A stretch of DNA of 64,000 nt from Eudromia elegans (GCA_003342815.1 PTEX01000049.1:2051079-2115078), one strand, 5' to 3'. Positions 40,501-54,400 are shown, counted from the first letter of the stretch. The notes: generated by a model not told the origin, from the sequence alone. Program-made: numbers and translations.

Positions 40501-41942
40501 TTCACAGAAAAGGGGGGAAAAGGAGCAGGAGAATCCTGCTAAATAACCCTGTAAATAATAAATAATGTAAAACCCCATCTAATGCACGTATTTCTGTGGC
40601 ATGTATTCTTTTTAATATCACACCACTAATTTCTCCCCAAAAGTGCAGAAAAAGAAAGCAACTTTCAAACCTTGCTTTGGCAAATTATTCTTCGGAGCAT
40701 GAAACTAAATTTCTATTTCTTTTCAGCAAAAAAAGCAAACGTTGAGAACAGTCTGAAAGATCTGGATTTTTGAGTCTTTGCAAGAAGCATATTTCCCTTA
40801 TTCAGCTGAAAAGGCTCCATACTTCCCTTCCAACTTAAAATACCTCGCTTCTTTTTGTACCATTTGTTGGTTTTGCACTTCCAGCAGCCGGAGAAGACAT
40901 TTAGGACCCCGTAAGCTATAAATAACAGTGTATGAAAAACAAAGGAAGACAACACCACAAAAACAATAATATATGTGAAAGGGGGCTACACCTTTAGGGC
41001 TACAGTAATTAGTTATATTGTCTGTTCTCTTTGTTTTTTGGGGGGGAGGAGGAAAAGCAAATTAAGAACTTCTCTCCCACAAAAAAAAAAAAATACTGCA
41101 TTTTCACAATGACCATGCAGGTAAGTTTTTTATTATTATTATTATTATTTATTTTAAAAAGAGGCAATCAGGCCTTGAATAGGCTTAAGATCTCTGGCCA
41201 AGCTGGTAGATGTTTTCTCTCTGCAAATTCAGCCCCTCACACGTTCCCGTGTTAGGGGGTATCGAGTCACGGCTGATGAAGGCAACGCGAGCGGCTGCAA
41301 ACGCCGGGCGAGGGGACCCTACAGCACGCCCCCCCCCCCGGGCCCCGCAGGAGCCGCCGGCCACGCCGGGAGCTCGCGCGGGGCAGCCCCGGGGGGGGGA
41401 AAGTTTCCCGCTCCTCCCCAGAGCTCCGAAGGCTCCGAAACCCTGGTTTTATCCCCGCTTTTGCCTCCTTCCAGCCGCGTCCCGCCCCCGCCAGTCCCGG
41501 CGCGCTGCACGAGGGCCAGGCTCCCCCGCGAGGCAGCCTCTCACTCCGAAACACCTCAAACACACGCGCGTGTATACAAATATATGCGTTTATAGGCGCT
41601 CGCGTGTATCTACACCCAGGTTTACGCGAGGACAAGGCCTCGAGCCCCGGCACGAGGGAGCATCCCCGGCCGCCGCCGCCCCCTGCTCGGGCCGAGCCCC
41701 CGCCGGCGGCGAGGGCGGCCGCATCGCGACCGCGGGCCGGATGCGCGAACCTTCACCCACTTAAAGACTCAATAAAAACAGAAATAACAAAAATAATCAA
41801 AATTAACGAGAGAGGCCGTCGGACAGACCCCAGCCCTCATCGCCCCCGCCGTGCCCTGAGGGGGCCGCCCGCCGCCGCGATGGCAGCCCGCGGGGTTGCC
41901 GGGGCCGCCTCACCTCCTGAAGCGCTCCTGGAGCCGCCGCAT
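28523..41942 (-). CDS. MMD: Monocyte to macrophage differentiation protein MMD (PAQR11)
   Basis: Seven-pass membrane protein of the progestin and adipoQ receptor (PAQR) family, reported in Golgi/late endosome membranes and linked to macrophage activation. Coding exons: 41942-41914, 37493-37412, 32100-31940, 31589-31515, 30897-30796, 30182-30113 and 28723-28523. Borders are GT-AG and phases agree, giving 239 aa (human 238). The start MRRLQERF gives one more residue than the human N-terminus and was chosen because it splices in phase into [19 protein letters not shown]. The metal-site signature of the wider hydrolase-like superfamily is intact: SxxxH in STVFH (exon 3), D in HMCDR (exon 4) and HxxxH in HAIWH (28613-28627). 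Intron 1 is 4.4 kb and intron 2 is 5.3 kb, with no sign of other genes inside. A CR1 fragment sits in intron 5. The gene ends in [11 protein letters not shown]. Confidence 0.96.
29377..29399. repeat. CT and AT microsatellite
   Basis: Short (CT)n run next to an (AT)n run in an MMD intron. Confidence 0.85.
30602..30743 (-). mobile_element. CR1 LINE fragment
   Basis: The stretch beginning TCACAGAATGGTTGAGGTTG and ending around GGAGACTCCAC is the well-known reverse complement of the avian CR1 3' region, so the element is in minus orientation. It is truncated at its 5' end as most CR1 copies are. It lies in MMD intron 5, about 50 bases past the splice donor. It is the only clear interspersed repeat I recognise here and the best evidence for a bird (or other sauropsid) genome. 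Confidence 0.9.
34471..34486. repeat. (AT)8 microsatellite
   Basis: Uninterrupted AT dinucleotides in MMD intron 2. Confidence 0.9.
34895..34911. repeat. Poly-A tract
   Basis: Seventeen A in a row in MMD intron 2, with no visible retroposed body next to it. Confidence 0.85.
41129..41151. repeat. (ATT)n microsatellite
   Basis: Seven consecutive TTA/ATT units close to the MMD CpG island. Confidence 0.9.
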
Positions 41943-42380
41943 GGGTCCGGGCCGCCCGCGCCTGCCGGGCGGAGGCGGCGGGCGGGGGGTCTGGCCGGGA
42001 GGCTGCGGGCGGCTCCGGAGGCAGCGAGCGCCGGCGTCCGGGCCCTCATTGGCGTGAGGGCGGCCGCGGCGCGCAGCGTCCCGGCCGGCCGGGAGAACGC
42101 GGGAGAGCGCGGGAGGCGCGGGCGGGCGCGGGCCGCTTTAACCCGCCGCCCGGCTCCCCGCAGCCCGCCCGGCCGCCGCTCGGGCCCGCCCCGGCCCGCC
42201 CACAGCGGCGCGGCCCGCCCCGCGCCGGGACATGGCGGCGCCGCCGCCGCCGGGGGGGCGCCATGTTGTGGCGCGAGGGGGAGGCCCCGCCATGTTGTGG
42301 CGCGGCCCACGGGCCGCGTCGCCCGTTTCGGCGCGTGGAGGGGGGTCTCTCCATAACGCCGCCATGGAAGCGCCATCGGC
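41270..42380 (-). promoter_or_regulatory. MMD: CpG-island promoter of MMD
   Basis: CpG-dense island around MMD exon 1 (start codon 41942), sharply bounded by AT-rich DNA on its left. The minus-strand transcript should start a little to the right of 41942. GC-box-like runs are frequent and there is no TATA box. Confidence 0.75.
42259..42304. promoter_or_regulatory. Duplicated YY1-like site upstream of MMD
   Basis: The 17-base string CGCCATGTTGTGGCGCG occurs twice without change, at 42259-42275 and 42288-42304. CGCCATGTTG resembles the YY1 motif (GCCGCCATnTTG). Further ATGGCGGC and GCCGCCATGG strings occur near 42232 and 42360. YY1 sites cluster near transcription starts, so this may mark MMD or an antisense transcript start. 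Confidence 0.5.
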
Positions 42381-42399
42381 GTGGAGAGAAGGACAAGGG

Positions 42400-45300
42400 C
42401 AGCAGCCATGGGCAGGGGCTGGTGGAAGGAGGACAGCACTGGCTGAAGAAGGCCTCGAGCGGTGGATGCTGCGTGGCCATGTCCACCCTGCGGCCCCTGG
42501 CCAGGCCCATCACCGTGACCGCCAGCACGCGGCACCAGCCACCCTGCTTCGAAGTCACCGTGGCCGTGGCACCCCTATCTAATGTCATCTCGTTTGTGCA
42601 AGCAAACGACTACCACACCTGGGGAGAAATGGCACCAAACACGTGGGAAACGCCGGAGGAGGAGCACGGTGCTGCCCACGCCCCACCGTTCAGCACGTCC
42701 ATTAGGAGAACACCGTGTCCTCGCCCAGCCGCTGCCCTCCAACTCAACATGCGTCTGAAGTCAGGAACCCGAGGTCTGTGTAAAAGGGGGTTTTGAACAG
42801 CCCCAGCCTTCGGCGCCAGCCGGGCGCATCTGGCATCCACGTACATCACGACGACGGAGCGGACGGGCTGCATCCTCGCAGCGGTTTATTTACCTCCCCT
42901 GGCCAAGCGATAACCACCGCGGTCAGGCGCAAAACCACCATGACGAGGCTAAAGCACGGCACGCGTTCCCCCTTTACAGAAATCCCCTCCCACGCTGGAG
43001 GAAAGCGAAGCATTAATCGGTAATAATTTCTATATTGCCGCAGCAAGGCTGGTTTATCCCCCCGCTCCCCTGGTTTGGGGTCGGGCTGATCCTCTCGGCG
43101 TTGCCGGTGTCCGACGGCGCTTGCTGCGATCCCGGCTGGGCCAGGAGGCCACGGCACACAGACACTTGCTCAGCTCAATTTGTAGGGGAGAGGAGAATTT
43201 GCTGCGGGAGGAAGGAGAGCTCCTGAGATGTGGAGTCCAGCTAGTTCCATCGCGCTATTCCCGAGATTGAGGGTACCTTAAAATACTTCCCATTAATATC
43301 ATCGGGGTATCACTGTTTGCTTAAATAGGGGCAGTGCGTTACCTGATTTAACAATGTCATTGCTAATTAAAGTTTCATATTGTGAGGGTACGTCCCACTT
43401 ACATTCTCTACTAACCTACAAGGAGCAAAATTTGAGACTCCGCTGACGAGCCCGGCCGCCCGTCGCCTGCGGTGCAGGCAGCTCCGAGGCCTCCGCAGCT
43501 CCACGTAGGCTTCGTGCTGCGGCAGAGCTTGGACGAGGGCAGCCACCTCGCTCGCCCTCCTCTGCTGCTGACCCATAATTTGCTCTCTCAGGCCGTAAAA
43601 ATGTCCAGGAGCTTAAGGCATTACAGCCGTGATGGACGAGTGACTTGTTTGTGGTTCTGGTAAAAGGCAGGGGTCTGACTCGTGTAAAATGAATGTACCG
43701 AGGCATGGAGTCATCGCTCTTGGCCTGCATTTCTCTTGCCCTCTGCTCCTCTTTGGCCATCTCTTGTCTCTCTCAAACCACTCTAGTTTTCACTTCCTTC
43801 CCTACTGCTTTAGGCATTCGATCTAGACCCTATCCGCAGATGTGTCACATACATAGACCTTGTCTGCTCAGTGTTTCCACAGCCCATTTTTCAGCTTTTC
43901 CCTGTGGTCACATAGCACTCCGTGTTTACAGTGACACCCACACGATCAGCGTTCGGCTGCACTAGCATCTAGACAGACACAGATACAGATCCTCCCGCTT
44001 GGAGCTCTGAATCTAAAGGAGTTAGGTTACAGGCCAGAGAACAGCAGCAAGGGACACAGGAGCTATAGCTGGATGCATTTTACCCGTTTATAATGGTTTT
44101 AAAATAGTTGAACTGCTAAGTATCTCACTATCCTTCACTGTTTACCAAAGTACCAGTGACATAATTAAGATACACCTATCTTGGTATGCCTTGCATTATA
44201 TGTGGTCTCAATTTAAGGTACCCCTATCTTTGCAAAGCCTATGCCTCTGCTTTTAGCATCCATCAGCTTTGAAATTTGCAGATAGAGTATTCCAGGTCCC
44301 AAGCACACCCAGATCACGACCCCTTTAAAACAATTTCAGTAGCTTCCTATTGTTGGAGCATCAAAAATTTGCATATTTACGATAGAATTTAAGTCACGGG
44401 TTAAAACTTTTTTTTTTAATATACCAATAGCATTCAATTCATAACACATGACCAAGTGTCTAGGTAGAGCACCAAGCATCGTGAAAGCTGCGGTAAGACC
44501 AGAAGATTGTGGCAATACTTGGATTGAAACTGTCTGCATCTCTTAATGATACCACTAAATTACTCAGCATTCATATTTTTAAGTGGTCCTGGCCAGTACC
44601 ACATTTTTAATACCTGTGACTCTGACTCTTGCTGGACTCATCTCTGTAATGGTGTTTTATGATCTAATGACTCAGAGCTTTCTTTTTTTTTTTTTTTTCT
44701 AAAAATCAGAACAAATGAAACCTCATAGATTATGTGGCTACTCAATGTAAATTCTAAAAATAGCATTAAGCTCAGAATTTAAGAGGCGAAACTCTATTAG
44801 CTTGATTGCTCTTGTTTGACATATAAAACAACAGCAACAAAATCTCATCTGTGAAGAGATCATTTGATTCAGAAATGTTCTCAACATTAGAAATATGTCA
44901 TATGAAGTTCAGCCAGCACCGTTTTAACAGATGAGTCAGGGTTACAGGAAGGTGGAAGAGCTTTCCTTACTGGATGCGTTGCAGTTATGGGCTGGTTTCT
45001 TTAGGAGAAAGATGCAAAGGGTCAAAAACAAACAGCCAAGGGCTTATTGGTTCAAAATTAAACTTACTACATTTTCACTGGGTGAAAAACTATCGTTGTG
45101 ATCAGCGGTGTGAAGTATTTCCGAGATGGATCGTATGAAATGAACTAGGCAACCTCCCTTTGATCCCAACAGAAGGTGTTTGCATAACAAATCTGCTACT
45201 ACTTGCAGCTCTTGACGGTCCCAGCAGTGTACTCAGCGACTACATGACCTGCATGATTTGCTCTTATTATTTCTAGGTCAAATTTTACCCATGCAGAATC

Positions 45301-48300
45301 CCCTGCAGATCCTTCTCAGATACTGTCCGCTTGTCTAGTGATAGAGGAGTTCATTTCCCCCCCTCCTATTCCAGCATTTCACATGCATTAAACTGACACG
45401 CACAGACACACAAAATTCTCATCCATACATCAAGTGCTTTTATGGGATTATAGCAACAGGGACACAAAAATGGGGTCTGTAGTTTCAATAATGGCAGTTT
45501 TTACTGTATTGCAAAATCGTCTGGGGTTCCACAAACCAGACAAATGAGCAAACAGAACTTGCCAAAAACTTCCTTTTCTCCAGCCAAGACAAAATTTTAA
45601 AGTGCCTCGTGAGACATCATCAGCAACTTAAGTTCTACTGGGAAGCTACACTAATAAAACCAAACATCTTGTACAAAAGCCGAGTTTCCTCGAGCTGTCT
45701 GACACAGACAGGTTCTCATCACAAGCCCACATGACAATTCCCCCCCTCATTTGTTAAGCAGGTAACAGAGCAGCAAACATTACGGGGAGCTGCCGGGACA
45801 CGTATCCGTGCCCCACGTTGCTGCCTGGTGCTGCAGGTACTCACGTTCCGGAGGAGCAAGCTGCCCTTGGAGGCAGCGGGATATCGGGCTGCAGCTCAGG
45901 GAGCTCTTCAACCAGTCACAGCAACACAGAGACAAACAGAGGAGCCCCGGTCCCTTAATGAGGCCTGGGAAACAAGTCTGACAGGTGAAACTCCTCTCCA
46001 CTCCCAGGCTGCACGGGAGGAGGGAAGAAACCTTTCCGGCAAACCAGGGCAGACAGAAGAAATGCCTTCCTGCCTCTTTGTTCCTGCTTGATGGTTATTA
46101 GAACATGAGGATTTGTCCTTTCTGTGTTCAGGATGGCCACACTAATGGAGGAGGATGGTGGTTTCAGTGAGGTTTGATTTAGAAGCCCTGGAACTCAAGC
46201 TCTCTCCCTGCTGTGGATGGGGATGGGAGCTGCCCTCCTCGGCGTCATGCTGCAGAGACGCAGCTCACATTTTTTCTCCCTGCAAACTGACCTAGATTCC
46301 TGCTTTATCTAACAGGTCTCCCTGATTGTAGTTCAAAGGAGAAGCTTCTTTCTTAAACACATACCAATGGCCCTGTGAAAGGAGCAGCCCTCCTTCCCTC
46401 CGCCTTCCTCCAATCTCATTAATAATGTCATCCCGCTAAAGGCAGGCTTATAAATAGCTTTCCAAACACTAATGGAATTAGTTCTGGCCTGGACACCTTT
46501 TGCGGAGGGACGCAGGTATCAGAGACGGGCTAGCCCTTTGGCACGGACACCCGCCCGCACCGGAATCGATGTTCAAACATTGACTTCCACCTGATGTCAC
46601 AGCGCTCCGGCTGCCAGCATCAGCCTTGGAATGGGATTAAAATATTACCTGGTAATATAATAGAGCAGATTTACTACAAGCAAAACAAGTGATTTTAGAG
46701 AGAAGGGCCTTGCACCAGATTAGATTAGGCTAGGTAATGACATCTCAAGTGGTGCTTAGGGGTTTTTTTTTTTTCCTGTCAGTATTTCTGACAAAAGTAT
46801 ATATTTTCATGACTGCAAAGCCACAAGATGTTGTAAGGTCCATAAACAATTATCTTATGGCATAATGCAAAGGTCCTTGAAGTCAACAGGAATCTTTAAC
46901 ATGAGAACGATTAGCTGGAACAAGTAATATCACTGTCAGGTCTCAGAACACAGAAATGTTTCAGCATTATTTGACTAAACCACTTGTGAACCACTACATC
47001 TCTTTGAGACGAGGGGCTGAGTTACCAGCCTTTAAAATGTGCTGTGAGAGCCAGAGCTGTGTAACGAAAATAAAACTTAAACGTGCCACAGGATGTTAGC
47101 TCTGATTGTTTAGAAAACCTGAACTAAAATGCAGAGAGAACGTGCACGGGGTGTGTTCTGATCGCAGGGCTCCAAATCAACGAGGGCGAAACTCCAAAAC
47201 AAGGGACAGATAGGGAAATACGGCGTAATTATCTAAATTTAGGTGACTCAGGATGACAAGCGTGTTCTTGTACGTAGTAAAATTAGGTGCATTTCAGATC
47301 AGCCGTTTTGAAAACAAGGAAGGTGAATTCAGTTATTCATCCAACTTTTCTAGCACAGAAAAATACTGAAAAGATCCTTTTTTTTTTTGTACATGCAACG
47401 TTGTTACAGCCCCGTGGCATCCTTGAGCTTGGAAGCACAGCTTGTAATATGCGAGTTGTTGCGACTGTTTCTAAATTATTGCTATCTTTGCTTTGTTTGA
47501 TTAGAAAACTTGGGTTCCTCTGGATTCGTGACGTTCTGCAGATCTCTTTCAAGTGGCAACATTCTCCAGCAGCGTGTTTGTTACGGAGACGACTCTCCCT
47601 TGGAGCAGGGAAATCAAATTCATCCTCATGCAATGTTACACATTCAGCCTTTCCCCGAGATGAAGAAACTCATCCAAGGGCAGCGGGCGCTCTGTCTAAC
47701 TGAGACCAGATGACGTCTTTGCAGAAGGAGGGGGGAAAGCAGCACTCGGGAGCCTCAGCCTTGGCCCTGCAGCCTGAGTCACCGTGTGAATCCAGTCCCT
47801 TAATGAGCACAAAGAAGTTACGCTTCAAGAAATACAGAAAAATCCAGCTTTGGGCTGTTTCTTCCACAGTATTTCCCTCGGGAAGCGCTAGTCATGAAGG
47901 TAGCAGAACTCAAGGTCTATTTATAAAGAATGAACGTCATTTTCTCTGGTTTTTAATAGTCATACCACTAAACACGATGATGAGGGATTTTGCTCTGGCA
48001 TTTGTACCTGAATGGTATTCCCTGGAATAGCTACTTTGCTTGGACAGAAACATTCATATACGCTGTGCAATCATGTTAAAAGGCAGTATAAAGGTAAAAT
48101 TCTCTCATAAACAGAATCTTCTTTGCAAGGTCAGGAACAAACCTGTGTTTACCTCCTGTCCACAGCAAACCAGACCACCTTTAATGCATGTATAGGTCAT
48201 TCCATGCAGAAACTTTTATCCTCCTGTTTCTCTTGCCACCGTTGGTTTTTCTCCCTGCGAATGCACCTGCTGCCCATGCTCACTCTCAATTCCCCATCTT

Positions 48301-51300
48301 TGGCATCGCAATCAATGGAGTGAAATAAACTCTTACTTAATGGGACCGACATTAAAATCCATTTAAGTTGACGGAAAGACTCTCATCGTTCCCTGTCAGC
48401 TTTAAGCCTGAAGTGAGCAGAGGTAGCAGGATCAGGTCCATCGTTTGTCAGCTGAGAAAAAATGATTTCCACTTGCCATTTGCTCTATGTAGAAATTTTA
48501 AACATATTTAGTGAGCAAACCCCATTGATTTCTTGTCAGTGGTTGAACGATTAAGATTCTGCTCTAACCGGCCGGTCTCTCCTTTTCAGGTTGCTATGAG
48601 GAGGTTGCTTGATTTATATTGTCTTTAACTGACTGTATTTTGGCTTACAATGGAACCTAGTGATGTTGATATTATGTTATTCCAACATAGAGAAATCAAG
48701 TACAATCAATAAAAATCAAGCAGAATGGGAGTTTGTTGCTTGGCTTATGAGTCTGATATGTTGAGATATGGTTTTATTCAGGGTATGTGTAGAAATAACA
48801 CAGGAATTTCAAGGAAAAGACCCAAACCTTCCAAACTCTTTGGTGGGAACCTGGTAGGAAGTGGTAGAGAAGTGCCAGGAGCTGAGGGGCCAGCAGGGTC
48901 GCGGGCCCTGCTGCTGGCTCGGCCTTATTTGCTCACCTGGCCACACGGGATTGCAGAATGGGTGTTAGTGCTGCCGGTGGCCTTCACGAGACCTTGCACC
49001 TTGCACCCACCCTTAGGAGCGTGTCATTAACCACCCCGTCTGCGGTGGAAGGAATAACCTTCGGGACGACCTGGCTGCATTCGGCAGCCGTTAACCTGCT
49101 CCCGAGGGCAAGGTGAGGAACACGTGCGGCCAGACGTGCATGCAGACACAGGGATGGCCGTCAGCTGCCGTGATTTGAGGGAGGCTGGAATTTGTGCTGC
49201 TTCCACTCTGACCTTTACCAGGATAAACTGCTGGAAGGCTGCAGGAAATCAAGACCTTGCACCTGGGGAGGTTTTAACTGCCAGCAGGGTGACAAGTGGG
49301 TAACCAGCAACCCACATCCCCCAGGCTGTTCCTATAACTCAGAGTGCAAATTCCTGCCCTCTGCATCTCCGGGCTCAGAGAGCAACAATTCCAAGGAAAA
49401 GATAAGCCAGCTCAACAAAACCAAGCAGCGAGCAGGCACCGTCCCTGCCAAGGAGAGGAACGGAGCTAGGTCTGTGTGCAGGGCAAGGCTTCCCCGGGCT
49501 GCTCCCCCGGAGCCAAGCACACCCCACACGGGCAGCTCCCGGGGCCGCCTTGCTCCTCCAGCTCCCCACCCCACGATGCCTTTATCTGTCCCTCAAGGAT
49601 GCAAAATTGCAAGGCTGCATTTCAGGGAGCGGAATCCGGAGCCTTGGATGAAGGCCCCGGTTTCAACATCGCTTTCCTCAGGACCTTTGCTGTGGCTGGG
49701 ACGCAGCACGGGTGCTGGGTCCAGGCTCTGGGATTCCCGGGCTGTCTGGTGGCCGTGCACCCCGGCTGAGCTCACCCCACACACGTTCTCTCTGTTTGGT
49801 TTTAGATCAAGATCATTTCGATGGAGTCCAGGGTGAGACCCAGCCTGACGGCAGCGCTGGGAGCCGTGCTGCTCGTCACTCATACCCCTTTTGCCGTTGG
49901 AACCTGGTTTTCCTCTGGGAAGAGCAGCGCGTATTCCAAGTCCCCAGGTGGGTGCTGTGGAGCGGCTCTGGCAGGGGCAGCTGAGCTGCACATTGCACAG
50001 TCTGCAAGGGGGGCAGGAGGTCTGCAACAATAACAGAGCCAAGCAAAGGCGGATCAAGCCTGTGTTGTGTGTGTATTTGACTTTGATAAAGGAAATTATA
50101 TTTCCTACAGATTCCCAGAGATATATCAGCTCCTAGCATGTGCTGTGCTAGGCAGACATGCAAAGGGAACATTTGCCATTACTGCCCTTTGCAAACACAG
50201 TCCTCTTCCAAGCTATCTGTGCTGCCACTAAATAAATATGTGTGCAAGATAGCATGTGCACACGCGTGCGAATAGCGCTGCAAAAGGCCATTAGCTGCAT
50301 AAGGTCCAGGCCTGGAGAAATTCTAACAAATAACCTCACGCTGCAAATGTTTTCTGAGGCTCCGAGCTGCGGAGCATCCCCTGTGCCGCTGGGCTGGCAC
50401 CCTTCCCACCTCCACAGGAGGAAACCGGCCTATTTGGATGCTTATTAAGAGAACCCCCAGCTGGGCTTTGGACAGGGCCTGGGTGACAGGAGCTCCCCCT
50501 GACACCGCTCATCGTGGCTCCGCTGTTGATTTCCCCATCCAGGGAAGGGCTCTGGAGATAAAAATAATTAAGTTCTCACTTTTACGGAGGAGCCTGGTTC
50601 CTTGTCCAGTGTGTAACAGGGCATTAATGAAAACCCCTCTAAAACCCTAAGCTGCAAGAACAGGGTAGTCCCATGGGTCTTCCCGTCCACTCAGGGTCTC
50701 AGGGACAAGGGGGACTCCCGAACTCAGCCCCTCCCGCCCTCGCTCCGGCCTCTCGCGCCTTTCCTTGCTGCTCGTCCACTCACACGAAGCCCTTGCTGGT
50801 TTGGGCTGGCCCCGGGAGGCCCTGCGAACACACACGTGTCTCGACAAGCGCCTGTGGTTTCCTCCCTCGACCGCTGCTCTTCGCTGCGGAGGGGACGGGC
50901 GCGAGCGAGGGGCGGCTCGTGCCCGCCGAGTTGCTGCTCCGTGTGTTGCAACCCCCGTGGTGCGAAGGGAACGGGCATTGCGGCATCCAGCACGGAGCGA
51001 GCCAAGGAACAGCTCAGCCGGAGCGGCCTCTAAATCAGCGGAGCACAAGCCCGTTCAGGCAAGAAAGATTCATGTACCTAAAAACGTGTCTTGACATATT
51101 CACAGGAGGCCAGGATGCATTTCTGAAGCTGATTTTTTCTTGCAGCTCCCCAGCCCCAGCACTCATTAAAATGAAGACGCTCTTTTCCACAAGGAATGGT
51201 CAAGAGGAAAAGGTCAGGGAAGGATTTCTTCCAAACATCAGGTCTCAAGCCCCAGCGAGAAGAAAAGTGGTGCCTTCATTAAGCCCCTGCCAAGTCATAA

Positions 51301-54007
51301 TTATTGTGTAGCTAAAAGAATGCAGGGTTGTCGTTGCCTTATATGCAGAAGGTAATGAAGGAAGATCTCATGATTTACAGCCAGCATCGCTGTACCAGCC
51401 CTCTTCATGGAAGGGGCCACATGGATTGTGTCCATAGGAAAGCAGTTCCCGAGGTGCAAAACTGCCCTGCGAGAGGAGGGAGGTGTTCTGCCGGACACCA
51501 GAGGAGCTATTTTTGTTATGGCATCAAACAGCACAAGGAAAACATGGGGACCCTGGGAAGTCCCTGCTCCGGAGGGGGATCAGCCTCTCAGGGAATGATG
51601 AAGCGATCGAATTAAACAGGAAAAATGATGCTCAGGAGCAGAAAGGAGGGGAGGAACCGGGGCACGGAGCAGGGAGGCAAGGCCGAGGTGGCGCTGGGCA
51701 GGGCAGGGGAGCGGGGCTGCTTTGGGTCCTCAGGAACGGGAGGGCCCTCACCCCACAGCAAAGCTCTCCTCTCGTGGACACGCTGCTTTGAGGACCACGC
51801 TGCCCCCCAGAGCTAACGAGCTGCAGTAATTAGCGGCCACGCTGCTCTAGGAAGAGCGGCTGCGATGGAGCGGAGCGCCACATTAGCATGGAGAAGACCC
51901 TTGGAAAGGTGGATGTCGAGCAGTGACATGACTAAGGAAGAAAGACAAAAAACAGCATCTCCAGGGAAACCAGCACACACGAGAGCAAAACATGGGGAGG
52001 CAAAACGATGCTCGAGCAGGAAGCTAGAGATGGCTCTGGAGGCCACTCCATCCGCCACGCACCCGTTTTGGGTACAGATCCAGCAACCTCCATCTGCTTT
52101 CAGCACCCAGGGTGCTCCAGCAAGTCACCGTACTTGGGGCTGAGTGGAAAAGAAGCCGGTTTGGACCAGAAGATGCAAATTACTGCTCTGTTTTACAAGA
52201 AGCAAAAGGTATCTCATGAGAGCTGGGCTGAGAGCGTTAGATTATCTGGGAGAGGGCGCACGAAGGACCCCAAAAGCATGACTGGGAGAAAAGCGTTTCC
52301 CATTAAACCCCCAACATCAGCTCTTACACCTCCCAGCGTTCCCACTGAGACACCAAGACGATGCAAGCAGAACAGCCACCGTTGCACGCGGTGCTCAGCA
52401 ATAAGAGCAGACTTTAATCTCGTCTTACAGCCAAGGGGCTTGCCTTGGACACACTGCTACCGAGCTGCTCCGCTTTGCTCGTCAGAGCACCGGTGTTTGC
52501 ACTGCAAGGACAACGTGCTCATAGAAAAATAAAGAAGAAATTAGCAAAGGGAAGGAGGAGATGATTTACCCCCTTTCAGATTCAAAAGGCTCGTGGCATG
52601 TCCAGGAATGCTCCTCTGCAAATGTGGGTTAGTCTGTCTGGACTAATCCTCTACTCATATGTAGTGGCTTATTAGGGATTTTAAAAAATCTAAAGGCTTA
52701 GACAGTGTATTTACAGTGGAACTGGCTCATGCTGAAGATGTATTTTCTCTAAACAGTGAATTTAATGATACATTTGATTTGAATTAATGTTGGAGAAATC
52801 TAGAAACCTTTTTTCTTTTTTTTCCTGTGGAAACCCTTTAAAAAGGCTTTAAAGGACACAGTAAAGTACAACTTTAAAGGGACACTAAATCCAACGGAAA
52901 AAGAGCCAGCGCAGGCTGAATTCCTGCTTCCTGCAGAGGAGCAATAAATGTTCCCACCAGGTCCCTTCTAACCACGGGGCTGCAGCTGGCAGAGCCCCCG
53001 AAGAGCTGCCACAGCTCATGGAAAACGAGGGCTATAAAGGCCCTTCCAGCTCCACAGCTCGCACAGATTTCCAGTGGCACCTGCGCTGACTCCTGTTGCT
53101 GTTGGAGCACGTTTTGTCTTGCCATGTTGGAATCTGCTGGTGCCTTTGGGTCCCAGCTGCCTTTCGGGTAATAATCCCCATTACAAATGCACAAATGACC
53201 AAAAGGAGAAGGGAATCTCAGGGCAAAGAAGCAAGGAAAGTTCCTACGGATAAGAAACGCATGGCGACACATCATGGATTGGTGGCGAGTCACCTGAGGA
53301 TGCCCCACCAGCACAGGGCCGGACTGGGGACACAGCACATTTACCCAACCAGCCCTCTCCAGCTCATCCAACTCTCAATATACATTAAATAACATATTCT
53401 TTTACCTCCATCTTTTGGCACGGCCGGGTGTTAGCGTGAGGAGCAATGCTGCTCTCATGGGGAGCTCATGCTCGTTACTCGTGCTCGTTTTATGGTGCTG
53501 ATGCAAACACAGGCTGAGGGCAGCTCGCGAGCTCCCATGCCAGGGCCCACGGCACACACACAGTGCTCACAAACTTTCCTCCCTGCTTTCCAGCCCTGGG
53601 GGATTTTCCTCCTACCGGGAGGGAACCGTCACCAGCCGCTTCCAGCTCCACGTTGGGGGGCAGAGTCCGCCCGCTCCGTCACCGCTGATAAGTCCCCGGA
53701 GGACCAAGCGCGGTGCTCGGGCAAGCACCAGGTTGCGGAGACGCTGCCAGTGCCCAGAGCCTTACGGGCACCGCGGGACGTGTTAAACGCCCCTGGCAGA
53801 AGCAGCTGGCCCCTGTCAGGACTCCCTGTTTCCATCCCTGCAAAACGCTCAGGCTTTGCTCGTCTTGCTGCAGAGCAGAAGGGCCCGAGCGCTGCACGGA
53901 GCCGGACGCGGAGGGGCCCCGCGGGCGCACGGAGCGTCTCTGCCTACCTGGCGAGCGCAGGGTCCCGGTGCCGGCCCGGCGCGGGCATGGCGGCAGCGCC
54001 CGGCCCC
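42400..54007. other. MMD-SMIM36 spacer, no supported gene
   Basis: Mixed-composition intergenic DNA. It holds a poly-T run (44683-44698), other short homopolymers and many frames under 215 codons without domains. AT-rich blocks at about 43.25-43.40 kb and 46.40-46.75 kb have the look of non-coding regulatory sequence (homeodomain-like TAAT cores), which cannot be tested here. One candidate small exon near 49.8 kb is listed separately. Confidence 0.4.
49806..49947 (+). other. Candidate coding exon with signal-peptide-like start
   Basis: A good acceptor (TCTCTGTTTGGTTTTAG) ends at 49805. An ATG at 49821 opens 42 codons that reach a donor CAG/GTGGGT at 49947/49948. The peptide starts MESRVRPSLTAALGAVLLVT, a basic stretch then a hydrophobic core, like a secretory signal. 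I recognise no family. It could be a lineage-specific secreted peptide exon or a chance arrangement; no partner exon was identified. Confidence 0.25.

Positions 54008-54400
<393 letters not shown>

Noticed and set aside
43416-43760. 114-codon minus-strand frame starting MAKEEQRAREMQ
   Set aside because: The charged start looks protein-like, but the rest turns into low-complexity sequence and no family is recognised.
52874-53371. 165-codon minus-strand frame
   Set aside because: No recognised domain, no signal of splicing, and an overlapping plus-strand frame of similar quality.
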